Positions 53,504-63,065 of a stretch of 64,000 nt of DNA are shown here, in pieces; position 1 is the first letter of the stretch, and each line of letters starts with the position of its first letter. The stretch covers positions 1,470,001 through 1,534,000 of the forward strand of contig NZ_JAPDFL010000001.1 of NCBI RefSeq assembly GCF_025949695.1, in the 5' to 3' direction. Under the pieces are notes generated by a model that saw only the letters and a list, made by a program, of their open reading frames with translations, did not search any database and was not told the DNA's origin. Origin of the DNA: Pararhodobacter zhoushanensis. GTDB taxonomy: Bacteria; Pseudomonadota; Alphaproteobacteria; Rhodobacterales; Rhodobacteraceae. Both the position numbers and the translations under genes were made by a program.

Positions 53504-53597
53504 GCAGATCCTCGTGTCGTTTACGTCTCGGGCCTCGACCAGCCGGGGCTGAGCGGGCAATCGACCACAACGCATAAAGACACGATGAGGCCCTCCG

Positions 53598-54095
53598 ATG
53601 ACAAGTCTTGCCCCGATTCTTCAAGCATCCCCGGCGATCCAGATCCACGTCGCTGCGGCGGTTCTGGCCCTGCTGCTGGGGCCGCTGGCGTTCTATCGGC
53701 AACGCCGTGACCGGCTGCACCGCGTCGTCGGCTATGTCTGGATCATTGCCATGATGGTGACGGCGCTCTCCAGCTTCTGGGTGCATTCCATGCCGCTGAT
53801 CGGCCCCTTCGGCCCGATCCACGCGCTGTCGCTGTGGACGCTGTTCGCGCTGATCCGGGGTCTGCGCGCGGCCATACGTGGCGATATCGCCGTCCATCGC
53901 GGAACGATGCGCGGGATCTACCATTTCGGGCTGGCCGCGGCCGCGCTTTTCACCCTGTTGCCCGGCCGGATCATGCACCGGGTGCTCTTTGGTGCAGACA
54001 GCACTGGCGGACCGGTGGCGCTCGCTGCCCTGCTGCTGGCGGTGGCCGCTGCGGTGCTGCTGCAACGCCGCTACGGGCCGCGCAGAAATGCGTGA
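53598..54095 (+). CDS. DUF2306-type membrane protein
   Basis: A 165-residue protein with four hydrophobic segments and conserved histidines: PAIQIHVAAAVLALLLGPLAFYRQRRDRLHRVVGYVWIIAM, HSMPLIGPFGPIHALSLWTLF and HRGTMRGIYHFGLAAAALFTLLPGRIMHRVLF. This His-rich four-helix layout fits DUF2306; the function is unknown, and heme or quinone binding has not been shown. It is divergent from the LytTR regulator (94 bp), which may control it. Confidence 0.85.
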   Translation: MTSLAPILQASPAIQIHVAAAVLALLLGPLAFYRQRRDRLHRVVGYVWIIAMMVTALSSFWVHSMPLIGPFGPIHALSLWTLFALIRGLRAAIRGDIAVHRGTMRGIYHFGLAAAALFTLLPGRIMHRVLFGADSTGGPVALAALLLAVAAAVLLQRRYGPRRNA

Positions 54096-54160
54096 AGCGC
54101 CCTGAATTCCCTCTTCACATCCCTTGGTGAACCCGCTATGAGCAGCGCACCAATCCCAGT

Positions 54161-54247
54161 GCGGTCGTGGCGGAATTGGTAGACGCGCAGCGTTGAGGTC
54201 GCTGTGGGCTAACCCCCGTGGAAGTTCGAGTCTTCTCGACCGCACCA
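54161..54247 (+). tRNA. tRNA-Leu(GAG)
   Basis: An 87-nt class II tRNA from GCGGTCGTGGCGGAATTGG to TCGACCGCACCA with encoded CCA. The anticodon loop TTGAGGT gives GAG (reads CUC/CUU). The long variable arm TGGGCTAACCCCCGT is typical of leucine tRNAs. Confidence 0.97.
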
Positions 54248-54443
54248 TTTTCCCCTTGCAGCGAAAAACCCTCCGGGGACCCGGCCCGAGCCTGTCTCGA
54301 AGGTCAAACGCCTGTGAAACGATGTTTCATGAGGCCATTCTCCTGCACAGGACGCGATTCGCGCGCCATTTGTCGCCTTTGACCCTGCCGATGTGGCCGT
54401 TCCCCGATAATGGGTTGAAATACGGTCGGTGCCTTGCTTTAAC

Positions 54444-54475
54444 TTGAAGCACCAATAATGCGTAAAAATATACGC
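54444..54475 (+). promoter_or_regulatory. Candidate promoter and operator of the ABC transporter operon
   Basis: TTGAAG (54444-54449) and AATATA (54467-54472) are 17 bp apart and lie about 50-75 bp before the GTG start. The inverted repeat GCGTA-AAAATA-TACGC (54460-54475) overlaps the -10 region, where a repressor could act. The rest of the 272-bp gap after tRNA-Leu shows no coding potential. Confidence 0.45.
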
Positions 54476-54519
54476 AAACACACATAAAAAACAAAAACTT
54501 CCATCAGGGGGAAGCATAC

Positions 54520-55617
54520 GTGTCTCAAGCCCGCGCCGACGGATTCGTCGTCTTTGATCGCGTGCAGAAAAGCTATGACGGCGAGATCCTCGTTGTCAAA
54601 GATCTGAACCTCAGTATGCCCAAAGGTGAATTTCTCACCATGTTGGGCCCGTCGGGCTCGGGCAAGACGACTTGCCTCATGATGCTCGCAGGCTTCGAGA
54701 CCGCCACGCATGGCGAAATCCTTCTCGACGGCAAGCCCATCAACAACATCCCGCCGCACAAGCGCGGGATTGGCATGGTGTTTCAGAACTACGCGCTTTT
54801 TCCGCACATGACGATTGCTGAAAACCTGTCCTTTCCCCTGGAAGTGCGGGGCCTTGGCAAGTCCGAGCGCGAAGCCAAGATCACCCGCGCGCTGGACATG
54901 GTGCAGATGGTCAGCTTTGCCAACCGCCGCCCGGCCCAGCTGTCTGGCGGCCAGCAACAGCGCGTCGCTCTGGCGCGTGCGCTGGTGTTCGAGCCCGAGC
55001 TGGTCCTGATGGACGAACCGCTGGGCGCACTGGACAAGCAGTTGCGCGAACACATGCAGTTCGAGATCACCAATCTGGCGCATACGCTGGGCATCACCAC
55101 GGTCTACGTGACGCATGACCAGACCGAGGCGCTGACCATGTCGGACCGCGTCGCCGTGTTCAACGACGGCCGCATTCAGCAGCTTGCGCCGCCCGAGGAT
55201 CTGTACGAACGTCCCGAAAACAGCTTCGTTGCGCAGTTCATTGGCGAAAACAACAAGCTGGACGGCGTGGTCGAAACCATCAAGGGCGAACATTGCACCG
55301 TCCGTCTGGACGACGGCACGCTGGTTGATGCGCAGCCGGTGAACGTCAGGTCGGTCGGCGAACGCACCCGCGTGTCGATCCGGCCTGAACGGGTCGAATC
55401 CAATCCCGAGCGTCTGCATCCCGATGCCCATCTGGTCGAGGCCGAGGTGCTCGAATTCATCTACATGGGCGACACGTTCCGTTTCCGGCTGAAAGTGGCC
55501 GGTCGCGACGATTTCGTCATGAAATACCGCAACGCGCAAGACCAGCGCAGGCTTGCGGCGGGCGACAAGATCCGCATCGGATGGCGCCCAGAAGATTGCC
55601 GCGCGCTCGACGCCTGA
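54520..55617 (+). CDS. Spermidine/putrescine-type ABC transporter ATPase (PotA-like)
   Basis: A 365-residue protein from a GTG preceded by AGGGGGA. Walker [18 protein letters not shown]-loop [17 protein letters not shown]; signature [15 protein letters not shown]; Walker [19 protein letters not shown]-loop [13 protein letters not shown]. The C-terminal 110 residues form the TOBE regulatory domain ([17 protein letters not shown]). This ATPase class feeds importers of polyamines or similar compounds. It heads an operon with its binding protein and two permeases. Confidence 0.93.
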   Translation: MSQARADGFVVFDRVQKSYDGEILVVKDLNLSMPKGEFLTMLGPSGSGKTTCLMMLAGFETATHGEILLDGKPINNIPPHKRGIGMVFQNYALFPHMTIAENLSFPLEVRGLGKSEREAKITRALDMVQMVSFANRRPAQLSGGQQQRVALARALVFEPELVLMDEPLGALDKQLREHMQFEITNLAHTLGITTVYVTHDQTEALTMSDRVAVFNDGRIQQLAPPEDLYERPENSFVAQFIGENNKLDGVVETIKGEHCTVRLDDGTLVDAQPVNVRSVGERTRVSIRPERVESNPERLHPDAHLVEAEVLEFIYMGDTFRFRLKVAGRDDFVMKYRNAQDQRRLAAGDKIRIGWRPEDCRALDA

Positions 55618-55706
55618 GGGCAGGGCGCACAGGTATCTCTTGCCGTCTGGGCCCGCAGGACGGTTTGCGACAACAGCGGGTAAGTTCGACTAGGGAGAAT
55701 AATAAA

Positions 55707-56810
55707 ATGAAAATCACCACCGTTCTGAAAGGTGCTGTTGGCATCCTTGCACTGAGCGCCGGTAGCGTCGCTGCCGAAGACATGACCATCGTTTCCTGGG
55801 GCGGCGCCTATCAGTCGTCGCAGACCAATGCCTATTTCACGCCTTACCTGGCCATGCATTCGGACATCAACATCATCACCGACGAAAGCTCGGCCGATGC
55901 GGTTGCGCGTCTGCGGGCGATGACCGAAGCGAACAACGTGACCTGGGATCTGGTCGACGTTGAAGCCGCCGACTCGCTGCGTCTGTGCGATGAAGGTCTG
56001 GCGATGCCGATCAACCACGACGAGCAGCTGGCTGCTGCGCCCGATGGCACGCTGGCCTCGGTCGACTTTGGCCCGATGATCGTGTCCGAGTGCTTTATCC
56101 CGCAGATCGTCTTCTCGACGACCTTCGGCTATCGCACCGACATGGTGCCCGAGGGCGTCGATGCCCCGACCGACGCCTGCGCGGTCTTCGATCTGGAAAC
56201 CTATCCGGGCCGCCGTGCGCTGAACCGTCGTCCGGTCGGCAACATGGAATGGGCGCTGCTGTGCGACGGCGTGCCCTATGAAGAAGTCTACGCGATGCTG
56301 GAGACCGAAGAAGGTCTTGAGCGCGCGTTCGCCATGCTCGACACCATCAAGGACGAGACGATCTGGTGGTCGGCTGCCGCCGAAGTGCCGCAGCTGCTGG
56401 CCGATGGCGAGATCTTCATGGGCTCGACCTATAACGGTCGTCTGTTCTCGGCGATCGCCGAGCAGGACCAGCCGATCGGCATGGCCTGGGGTTACCAGAT
56501 GCTCGACATTGACGGTTGGGTCGTTCCCGCCGGTCTGCCCGAGGATCGTCTGGCCCGCGTGATGGACTTCCTCTACTTTGCGACCGACACCCAGCGTCTG
56601 GCCGATCAGGCCAAGTACATCTCGTATGGTCCGGCCCGTGCTTCGTCGGCACCGCTGGTGGGTCAGCATGAAACGCTGGGCATCGAAATGGCCCCGCATA
56701 TGCCCACCGATCCGGCCAACATGACCGGTGCCTTCGTGACCAACTACCTGTGGTGGGCTGACTATCGCGACGAAATCGACGCCCGCTTCCAGGCTTGGCT
56801 GGCTCAATAA
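55707..56810 (+). CDS. ABC transporter periplasmic substrate-binding protein (PotD-like)
   Basis: A 367-residue protein with a signal peptide (about 1-23, ending SVAAED). The mature start MTIVSWGGAYQSSQTNAYFTPY is typical of the PotD/PotF-like cluster of binding proteins. Later DLVDVEAADSLRLCDEGL, GNMEWALLCDGVPYEEVYAM and NYLWWADYRDEIDARFQAWL are consistent with a two-lobed fold. Two or more Cys may form a disulfide. The ligand may be a polyamine, betaine-like or opine-like compound and cannot be fixed. A strong hairpin follows, which often lowers permease expression relative to the binding protein. Confidence 0.9.
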   Translation: MKITTVLKGAVGILALSAGSVAAEDMTIVSWGGAYQSSQTNAYFTPYLAMHSDINIITDESSADAVARLRAMTEANNVTWDLVDVEAADSLRLCDEGLAMPINHDEQLAAAPDGTLASVDFGPMIVSECFIPQIVFSTTFGYRTDMVPEGVDAPTDACAVFDLETYPGRRALNRRPVGNMEWALLCDGVPYEEVYAMLETEEGLERAFAMLDTIKDETIWWSAAAEVPQLLADGEIFMGSTYNGRLFSAIAEQDQPIGMAWGYQMLDIDGWVVPAGLPEDRLARVMDFLYFATDTQRLADQAKYISYGPARASSAPLVGQHETLGIEMAPHMPTDPANMTGAFVTNYLWWADYRDEIDARFQAWLAQ

Positions 56811-56818
56811 GATCTTGA

Positions 56819-56844
56819 GGGCCGGCCCCATCCGGGGCCGGCCC
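56819..56844 (+). terminator. Strong stem-loop between binding protein and permease genes
   Basis: GGGCCGGCCCC and GGGGCCGGCCC form an 11-bp perfect stem with a 4-base loop, then TTCG. It probably acts as a partial terminator or a 3'-end stabiliser within the operon. Confidence 0.75.
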
Positions 56845-56908
56845 TTCGCATTGACCAGACCGGCTTCCCGCACAAAGACGGGGACCGTCACCTCAGGGGG
56901 ACGACGCG

Positions 56909-58174
56909 ATGACCACCGATACCGCCAGCCAGGACATGCGCGGAGGCGAGCCGCTCAAGCGCTCGCTGGGCCGCGCGCTCAGACGCCAGAAGGCCCGCGC
57001 CTTGCTGCTGATCGCCCCTTTGCTGATCTTCATCTGCCTGGGTTTCCTGATGCCCATCGCTTCGATGCTGTTCCGCTCGGTCGAGAACGGCATTGTCGAG
57101 GACATCCTGCCCAACACCGTTTCGGCGCTGGATGTCTGGGACGTTGACAGCCCCGAACTGCCGCCCGAAGCCGTGTTCCGCGCGCTGGTCGAGGACCTGC
57201 AGGTCGCCATCCCCGAGCGCACGGCGCTGAACGTCGCGCGCCGGATGAATTTCGAGGCTGCGGGCTTTACCACCATGGTCCGTCGCGCCCAGCGGGAAGT
57301 GCCGGACTGGGATCTGCAAACCGATGGCCCGTTCCGCGAACGCATGATCGATCTGCACCGCGACTGGGGCGATCTGGATACCTGGCGCGCGCTCAAGGCC
57401 TATTCCAGCACGCTGACCGGCGGGTATTATCTGGCGGCGGTCGATTACACGATGGTCTCGGGGCATATCGAGCCGATGCCCGACAACCAGTCGCTGCATC
57501 AGATGCTGTTCTGGCGCACCGCGTGGATGTCGGGGCTGATCTGCTTTCTGGCGCTGCTGCTGGGTTATCCGGTCGCGTTCTTGCTGGCGAACATCAAGGA
57601 GCGCAACGCCAACCTGTTGCTGATTCTGGTGCTGCTGCCGTTCTGGACCTCGCTTCTGGTGCGGACGTCGTCATGGAAGGTCCTGTTGCAGGATCAGGGC
57701 GTGATCAACCAACTGCTGGTTTCGGCGCATATCATTGCGGATGACAGCCGGTTTCAGATGGTGAACAACAAGTTCGGCGTGATCATCGCCATGACGCATA
57801 TCCTGCTGCCCTTCATGATCCTGCCGCTCTATTCGGTGATGAAGACCATCCCGCCAACCTATGTCCGTGCGGCGAAATCGCTGGGTGCGAATGACTGGAC
57901 GGCGTTCTGGCGGGTATATTTCCCGCAATCCATCCCCGGTATCGGCGCGGGCGCGATCCTCGTCTTCATCATGGCCGTTGGCTATTACATCACGCCGGAA
58001 CTGGTGGGCGGCCCCTCGGGGATGTTCATCTCGAACCGGATTGCGCACCAGTGGTATGTCTCGGGCAACTGGGGTCTGGTGGGCGCGCTGGGCACGATCC
58101 TGCTGGTCGCGGTGATGGTGCTCTACTGGGTGTATGACCGTGTGGTCGGCATCGACAACGTGAAGCTGGGGTAA
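56909..58174 (+). CDS. ABC transporter permease (PotB-like) with long periplasmic insertion
   Basis: A 421-residue permease. The first helix (LLLIAPLLIFICLGFLMPIASML, about 32-54) is followed by an unusually long non-membrane stretch of about 140 residues. Five helices come next, with the inner-membrane-component EAA-like loop VRAAKSLGANDWTAFWRVYFPQSIPG that contacts the ATPase. The spacing to the next permease is 6 bp. The insertion is typical of some polyamine-like transporters of alphaproteobacteria. Confidence 0.93.
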   Translation: MTTDTASQDMRGGEPLKRSLGRALRRQKARALLLIAPLLIFICLGFLMPIASMLFRSVENGIVEDILPNTVSALDVWDVDSPELPPEAVFRALVEDLQVAIPERTALNVARRMNFEAAGFTTMVRRAQREVPDWDLQTDGPFRERMIDLHRDWGDLDTWRALKAYSSTLTGGYYLAAVDYTMVSGHIEPMPDNQSLHQMLFWRTAWMSGLICFLALLLGYPVAFLLANIKERNANLLLILVLLPFWTSLLVRTSSWKVLLQDQGVINQLLVSAHIIADDSRFQMVNNKFGVIIAMTHILLPFMILPLYSVMKTIPPTYVRAAKSLGANDWTAFWRVYFPQSIPGIGAGAILVFIMAVGYYITPELVGGPSGMFISNRIAHQWYVSGNWGLVGALGTILLVAVMVLYWVYDRVVGIDNVKLG

Positions 58175-58180
58175 TCAGAC

Positions 58181-59032
58181 ATGGCACTTCCCATCTATGC
58201 GACGCCGCTGCAACGGGTCTGGTACTACGCGTTCCGGGTGATCTGCGGGCTGATCTTTTTCTACCTGATGTTCCCGATCCTGGTGATCATTCCGCTCAGC
58301 TTCAACGCGCAGAACTACTTTACCTTCACCACCGAGATGCTGGCGCTGGACCCGGCGGGGTATTCGCTGCGCCATTACGTCGATTTCTTCACCAACCCCG
58401 ACTGGCAACTGGCGACGCGCAACTCGTTGACCATCGCGCCGATGGCGACACTGATTTCCGTCAGTCTGGGCACATTGGCCGCGATTGGCCTGAGCCAGAG
58501 CCACGTCCCCTTCAAACGCGCGATCATGGCGATCCTGATCTCGCCGATGATCGTGCCGCTGATCATCTCGGCGGCGGGGATGTATTTCTTCTTTTCCGCC
58601 ATCGGCTTGCAGGGCACCTATTGGGGCGTCGTGCTGGCCCACGCGATCCTGGGCATTCCCTTCGTCATCATCACCGTGACGGCAACGCTGGTCGGTTTCG
58701 ACCGCTCGCTGACCCGCGCGGCGGCGTCGATGGGGGCGGGGCCGCTGAAGACCTTCTTCAAGGTTCAACTGCCGCTGATTCTGCCGGGGGTGATTTCGGG
58801 CGCGTTGTTCGCCTTCATCACCTCGTTCGATGAGGTGGTGGTGGTGATCTTCGTCGGCTCGGCGGCGCAGCAGACGCTGCCGTGGCAGATGTTCCTGGGG
58901 CTGCGCGAACAGATCTCGCCGACGATTCTGGCAGTGGCGACGCTGATGGTGGCGCTGTCGATCATCCTGCTGGCGACGCTGGAAGTGCTGCGGCGGCGCA
59001 ATGAGAGGATGCGGGGCATGAGCCCGGGGTGA
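58181..59032 (+). CDS. ABC transporter permease (PotC-like)
   Basis: A 283-residue protein with six helices. The first is ICGLIFFYLMFPILVIIPLSF and the coupling loop is TRAAASMGAGPLKTFFKVQLPLILPGVISG. It completes the importer with the ATPase, binding protein and first permease. It ends the operon, and repeat copy E follows. Confidence 0.94.
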   Translation: MALPIYATPLQRVWYYAFRVICGLIFFYLMFPILVIIPLSFNAQNYFTFTTEMLALDPAGYSLRHYVDFFTNPDWQLATRNSLTIAPMATLISVSLGTLAAIGLSQSHVPFKRAIMAILISPMIVPLIISAAGMYFFFSAIGLQGTYWGVVLAHAILGIPFVIITVTATLVGFDRSLTRAAASMGAGPLKTFFKVQLPLILPGVISGALFAFITSFDEVVVVIFVGSAAQQTLPWQMFLGLREQISPTILAVATLMVALSIILLATLEVLRRRNERMRGMSPG

Positions 59033-59039
59033 ACGGCGG

Positions 59040-59132
59040 GATCGAGGGGGCTGCGCGCCCCCTCGAGCTCCCCTCGCCAAAGGGGCCCACGGGCCCCTTT
59101 GGAAACCCCGTGGATACTGAGAGACAGAAAAT
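59040..59132 (+). repeat. Modular GC-hairpin intergenic repeat, copy E
   Basis: After the permease stop: hairpin TCGAGGGGGC/GCCCCCTCGA, then CCAAAGGGGCCC/GGGCCCCTTTGG, then the box CCCCGTGGATACTGAGAGAC, a diverged form (GGATACTG in place of GGATATTT). It separates the transporter operon from the convergent trxC gene. Confidence 0.7.
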
Positions 59133-59146
59133 GCGCAGGCCGGGGA

Positions 59147-59605
59147 TCAGCCGACGCGCTTGAGATTTTCTTCCAGGAACCGGATCAGGTCAGTGGCCGG
59201 GCGGGCACCGGCAAGCCGGGCGACTTCACGGCCGCGGTGGAAGAGGATGAAGGCCGGGATGCCGCGGATGTTGTAGCGGACGGTGGCGTCGGGGTTCGAC
59301 TGGGTGTCGATCTTGGCGAGCCTGACGCGGGGCGAGAGTTGTCGCGCGGCCTTTTCAAACTCGGGGGCCATCTGGCGGCAAGGGCCGCACCACGGGGCCC
59401 AGAAGTCGACCAGCAGCGGCAGGTCATCGTTCTTCGCCATCTTTTCCAGCGTCTTGAGGTCGAGCTTCGCGACTTTGCCGTCGTTGAGCGCATGGCCGCA
59501 GATCCCGCATTTGGGCGCGGCCGAGGCCTTGTCGGCGGGGAACTGGTTGGTCTGGCCGCAGTCTGGGCAGGTCAGGCGGATCTTGCTGGACAAGGGGAGC
59601 CTCAC
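59147..59605 (-). CDS. trxC: Thioredoxin TrxC (thioredoxin 2)
   Basis: A 152-residue protein from GTG. The N-terminal zinc module has CPDCGQTNQFP and CGICGHALN (four Cys), followed by a thioredoxin domain with LVDFWAPWCGPCRQMAPEF and the cis-Pro in RGIPAFILFHRGREV. TrxC works with TrxB in oxidative stress responses. It lies 59 bp downstream of the TRIC-type channel gene and may be transcribed with it. Confidence 0.95.
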   Translation of the reverse strand: MRLPLSSKIRLTCPDCGQTNQFPADKASAAPKCGICGHALNDGKVAKLDLKTLEKMAKNDDLPLLVDFWAPWCGPCRQMAPEFEKAARQLSPRVRLAKIDTQSNPDATVRYNIRGIPAFILFHRGREVARLAGARPATDLIRFLEENLKRVG

Positions 59606-59664
59606 GCATTCATCGGGTTGAATGTGATGTGGGGGTGTGGGGCGGGCGAGTCAAGCCCCGGTGG

Positions 59665-60294
59665 TTACATGCGGTTGCGCGGCGGGCGGGATTTGTAGAC
59701 CGGGAGCTTCCAGCCGAAGGCCATGGAGCCTGCGCGCAACAGGAAGGTCACCACGGCACAGGCGAGCAGGGCGAGGGGCGTCGGCCCGATGGCAAAGCGG
59801 ACGGCGAGTGCAACCAGCGCACCGGCGAAAGCAGCGGAGAGGTAGAGTTCGCCCTGACGCAGCACCAGCGGCACCTCGTTGCAGACCACGTCACGCATCA
59901 GTCCGCCAAAGGCCCCGGTCATCATGCCCATGATCACCACCACGGCGGGGCCATGGCCGAGGTTCAGCGCAACCCCGACCCCCGCAGGGACGGCGACGGC
60001 CAGGGCGCCCGCGTCCAGCCAATCAATGGCCCGGCGGCGATTCTCCAGCAGATGCGCGGTGAAGAACACCAGCACGGCAGCTACGCAGGCGGTGCCGATG
60101 TACCACGGGTTGGCGATCCAGAAGACCACCTCGCGGTTCACAAGCAGGTCGCGGACCGTGCCGCCGCCCACCGCCGTCAGCGAGGCGATGAACAGAAAGC
60201 CGAGCAGATCGAGCTGCGCGCGGCTCGCCACCAGTGCACCGGTCAGCGCGAAGATAAAGACCGACAGGTAGTCGAGGACCACCAGCAGGGTCAT
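59665..60294 (-). CDS. Trimeric intracellular cation channel-type protein (UPF0126)
   Basis: A 209-residue protein with about seven hydrophobic segments. It contains two related repeats, each with a glycine-rich pore-type motif: [24 protein letters not shown] and [23 protein letters not shown]. These are hallmarks of the YadS/TRIC family, whose prokaryotic members form trimeric cation channels. The gene overlaps rnhA by 4 bp. Confidence 0.92.
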   Translation of the reverse strand: MTLLVVLDYLSVFIFALTGALVASRAQLDLLGFLFIASLTAVGGGTVRDLLVNREVVFWIANPWYIGTACVAAVLVFFTAHLLENRRRAIDWLDAGALAVAVPAGVGVALNLGHGPAVVVIMGMMTGAFGGLMRDVVCNEVPLVLRQGELYLSAAFAGALVALAVRFAIGPTPLALLACAVVTFLLRAGSMAFGWKLPVYKSRPPRNRM

Positions 60295-60743
60295 GGCTTA
60301 AAAGGGGCCATGCCGGCGCGGGCCAGTTCATCGGCGCGCTCGTTCTCGGCGTGGCCGGCGTGACCCTTGATCCATTTCCACGTTACCTGATGCTGCTTTT
60401 GCGCGGCATCAAGGCGTTGCCAGAGTTCGACATTCTTGACCGGCTGCTTGCTGGCGGTCTTCCAGCCGTTGCGCTTCCAGCCGTGGATCCATTGGGTCAC
60501 CCCGTTCTTCACATAGGCCGAGTCGGTGGTGATGGTCAGCTCGGTCGGCCGGGTCAGCGTTTCGAGCGCCGCGATGGCCGCCATCAGCTCCATGCGGTTG
60601 TTGGTGGTGTCGGCCTCGCCGCCCTGAAGCGTGCGCTCCTTGACGACGGTATCGTTCTCCATGGCGCGCATCAGTACGCCCCAGCCGCCGGGGCCGGGGT
60701 TTCCGCTGCAGGCACCATCGGTCCAGGCGTAGAGTTCAGGCAT
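60291..60743 (-). CDS. rnhA: Ribonuclease HI
   Basis: A 150-residue protein with the four catalytic carboxylates: Asp in [18 protein letters not shown], Glu in [10 protein letters not shown], Asp in TITTDSAYV, and Asp in [12 protein letters not shown]. The basic protrusion [18 protein letters not shown] is present. It degrades RNA in RNA-DNA hybrids. It overlaps both neighbours (8 bp and 4 bp). Confidence 0.97.
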   Translation of the reverse strand: MPELYAWTDGACSGNPGPGGWGVLMRAMENDTVVKERTLQGGEADTTNNRMELMAAIAALETLTRPTELTITTDSAYVKNGVTQWIHGWKRNGWKTASKQPVKNVELWQRLDAAQKQHQVTWKWIKGHAGHAENERADELARAGMAPFKP

Positions 60744-61317
60744 GGGACAGGATCAGTATTCCAAGGTCTTCGCTTCCCGAGAGGCCGGTGTCGCGGCGCT
60801 CGATGGTCGAGACGAGGGTGAAGCCAGTATCGGCGAGTCGCGCGTGCAGCGCGTCGCGGGTGTAATAGGTGTAAAAGCGACCCAGCGCATCGCGTTTTTC
60901 ACCCGCGCCCAGTTTGAGACCCAAAAAGAACAACCCCTTGGATTTCAGCGCGGCATGGATCGCAGCCAGATGGCCGGGCAGGGCGGCGCGCGGCGCGTGG
61001 AGCAGGCTGAAGCTGGCCCAGACCGCATCGTAGCGCTCGGTCAGCGGGTCATCGAAAGTGGCGAGCCGGGCTGGCAGGCCCTGAGCCCGGGCCAGCGACA
61101 CCATCTGGGGCGAGGCATCGACGGGATCGGGGTTGAGCCCGGCGGCGGCCATGCGGGCCGAGTCGCGGCCCGGGCCGCAGCCCAGATCGAGCACGCGGGC
61201 GCCGGGGGCGAGGCGGGCAATGAAATCGGTCAGTTCCGGCGCGGGATGCGCGTCGGCCATCGCGGCATAATCGGCCGCGCGCTGGTCATACACCGACAGG
61301 GTTTGCGCGTCGCTCAT
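60736..61317 (-). CDS. Class I SAM-dependent methyltransferase
   Basis: A 193-residue single-domain enzyme: [12 protein letters not shown] at the start, motif [22 protein letters not shown], acidic [14 protein letters not shown], then [40 protein letters not shown]. It resembles small-molecule (TehB/UbiE-like) methyltransferases; the substrate is unknown. It overlaps the LysE gene upstream by 4 bp (ATGA). Confidence 0.87.
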   Translation of the reverse strand: MSDAQTLSVYDQRAADYAAMADAHPAPELTDFIARLAPGARVLDLGCGPGRDSARMAAAGLNPDPVDASPQMVSLARAQGLPARLATFDDPLTERYDAVWASFSLLHAPRAALPGHLAAIHAALKSKGLFFLGLKLGAGEKRDALGRFYTYYTRDALHARLADTGFTLVSTIERRDTGLSGSEDLGILILSHA

Positions 61318-61925
61318 GCGCGCTCAAAAGCCAGGCGTGCCCCCAGCGCCGCGAAGGAGGCGGCAAAGGCGCGCCGCATCCAGGTCATCGCGCGCTCGGA
61401 GCCCAGCACGCGGCTGCGCAGCCAGCCAGCGGCAAGGGCGTAGAGCAGGAAGACGGCGGCCGTCATGGCGACAAAGCCGAGGCCGAGCTGGACCAGCAGG
61501 GCGGTGGCATGGGGATCACCGGCGGGAATGAACTGAGGCAGGAAGGCGACGAAGAACATCGGCAGTTTGGGGTTGAGGATGTTGAGGAGGATGCCGCGCC
61601 CGATGAGCGACAGCGGCGAGCGCTGGGTGGCGTCGGGCTGGACCTGCAATGCTCCGCTGCCTTGCAGCGTGCCCCAGGCCATCCAGAGCAGATAAGCGAC
61701 GCCGAGGTATTTGATCGTGGTGAACAAGAGCGCCGAAGTTTGCAGCACCGCTGCCAGCCCTGCCAGCGCAAAGCCCAGATGCACCGCCGTGGCCAGCGTA
61801 CACCCCAGCACCGCCCAAAGCCCGGCGCGCAGGCCGCGGCCCAGCGTGGTCGAGAGCGTGTAGATAATGCCGACGCCGGGGGCGAGGCAGACGATGAAGG
61901 CGGTCAGCAGGAACTCGGGGCTCAT
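61314..61925 (-). CDS. LysE family translocator
   Basis: A 203-residue membrane protein with about six hydrophobic segments and the N-terminal family block [36 protein letters not shown], then [16 protein letters not shown] and [22 protein letters not shown]. LysE/RhtB-type proteins export amino acids or related solutes. It is coupled to ispH by an ATGA overlap. Confidence 0.92.
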   Translation of the reverse strand: MSPEFLLTAFIVCLAPGVGIIYTLSTTLGRGLRAGLWAVLGCTLATAVHLGFALAGLAAVLQTSALLFTTIKYLGVAYLLWMAWGTLQGSGALQVQPDATQRSPLSLIGRGILLNILNPKLPMFFVAFLPQFIPAGDPHATALLVQLGLGFVAMTAAVFLLYALAAGWLRSRVLGSERAMTWMRRAFAASFAALGARLAFERA

Positions 61926-62870
61926 GCGGGCACTCGCAGCACGCGGGGGACTTTGAATTCGACGTTCTCGACGGCGGTTTCGACGATTTCCTTGGTCAGA
62001 TCATAGCGCGCGGCGAAGGCGTCGATGACCTCGTTGATCAGCCGTTCAGGGGCCGAGGCGCCGGCGGACAGGCCGACCGAGGTGATGCCGTCGAGGGCGC
62101 GCCAGTCGATTTCATCCGCGCGCTGGATCAGTTGGGAATACGCGCAGCCTGCGGCGCGGCCCACTTCAACCAGACGCTTGGAGTTCGAGGAATTGGGCGC
62201 GCCGATCACCAGCAGCGCGTCTATCCTGCCCGCGATGGCCTTGACCGCCGCCTGGCGGTTGGTCGTGGCGTAGCAGATATCTTCTTTATGAGGGCCGATG
62301 ATGGCCGGGAAGCGCGCGTGCAGGGCGGCGACGATATCGGCGGTGTCATCGACCGAGAGGGTGGTCTGGGTGATGAAGGCCAGCTTGGCCGGATCGCGCG
62401 GGGTGATGGTGGCGACATCGGCGACGGTCTCGACGAGCAGCACTTCGCCGTCGGGCAGCTGGCCCATGGTGCCTACGGTCTCGGGGTGGCCGGCGTGGCC
62501 GATCATCACCATCTGCAAGCCGTTTTCCGAGTGGCGCTCGGCCTCGATATGGACCTTGGAGACCAGCGGACAGGTGGCATCGACAAAGGTCATGTTGCGC
62601 GCCTGCGCGGCGCTGGGGACGGATTTGGGCACACCATGCGCGGAAAAGATCACCGGGCGGTCGTCCGGGCATTCATCGAGTTCCTCGACAAACACCGCGC
62701 CCTGATCGCGCAGACTGTCGACGACGAATTTGTTGTGCACGATCTCATGGCGCACAAAGACCGGCGCGCCCCATTTGGCGATCGCCAGCTCGACGATCTT
62801 GATCGCGCGGTCAACGCCCGCGCAAAAGCCGCGCGGGGCGGCGAGATAGAGGGTCAGGGGGCTTGGTCAT
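61922..62870 (-). CDS. ispH: 4-hydroxy-3-methylbut-2-enyl diphosphate reductase, frameshifted near its start
   Basis: The body has the IspH core: [37 protein letters not shown] and [14 protein letters not shown] (two of the three 4Fe-4S cysteines), and [11 protein letters not shown]. The third, N-terminal cysteine ([11 protein letters not shown]) is encoded just upstream but in another frame from the ATG at 62870. That ATG reads MTKPPDPL and stops early; removing one C from the CCCCC run (minus strand, 62857-62861) restores [20 protein letters not shown]. The enzyme makes IPP and DMAPP in the MEP pathway and is normally essential, so an indel error in the sequence is likely. It heads the operon ispH-lysE-methyltransferase-rnhA-TRIC. 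Confidence 0.88.
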
Positions 62871-62934
62871 GGGCGTCTCCGTCTGCATGTCAGAGGTAAT
62901 CCGTGAGGGCCGTGAGGTCCAGCGTTTCGGGGCG

Positions 62935-63062
62935 AAAGCCGGGGGGCTGCCGCGCCGACGTTTCCTGTAGGTGCGGGGGGCTGCCGCCCCCGGGCCCCCT
63001 GCTTCAAGGGGGGAGCACGCTCCCCCTTGAAAATTCCCCGTGGATATTTTCGGACAGAACAT
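62935..63062 (+). repeat. Modular GC-hairpin intergenic repeat, copy F
   Basis: Hairpins GGGGGCTGCCGCCCCC and CAAGGGGGGAGC/GCTCCCCCTTG precede CCCCGTGGATATTTTCGGAC and AGAACATGG. It lies between the ispH start and the end of the YqaA-like gene; here the repeat runs on the strand opposite to both genes. Confidence 0.7.
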
Positions 63063-63065
63063 GGG

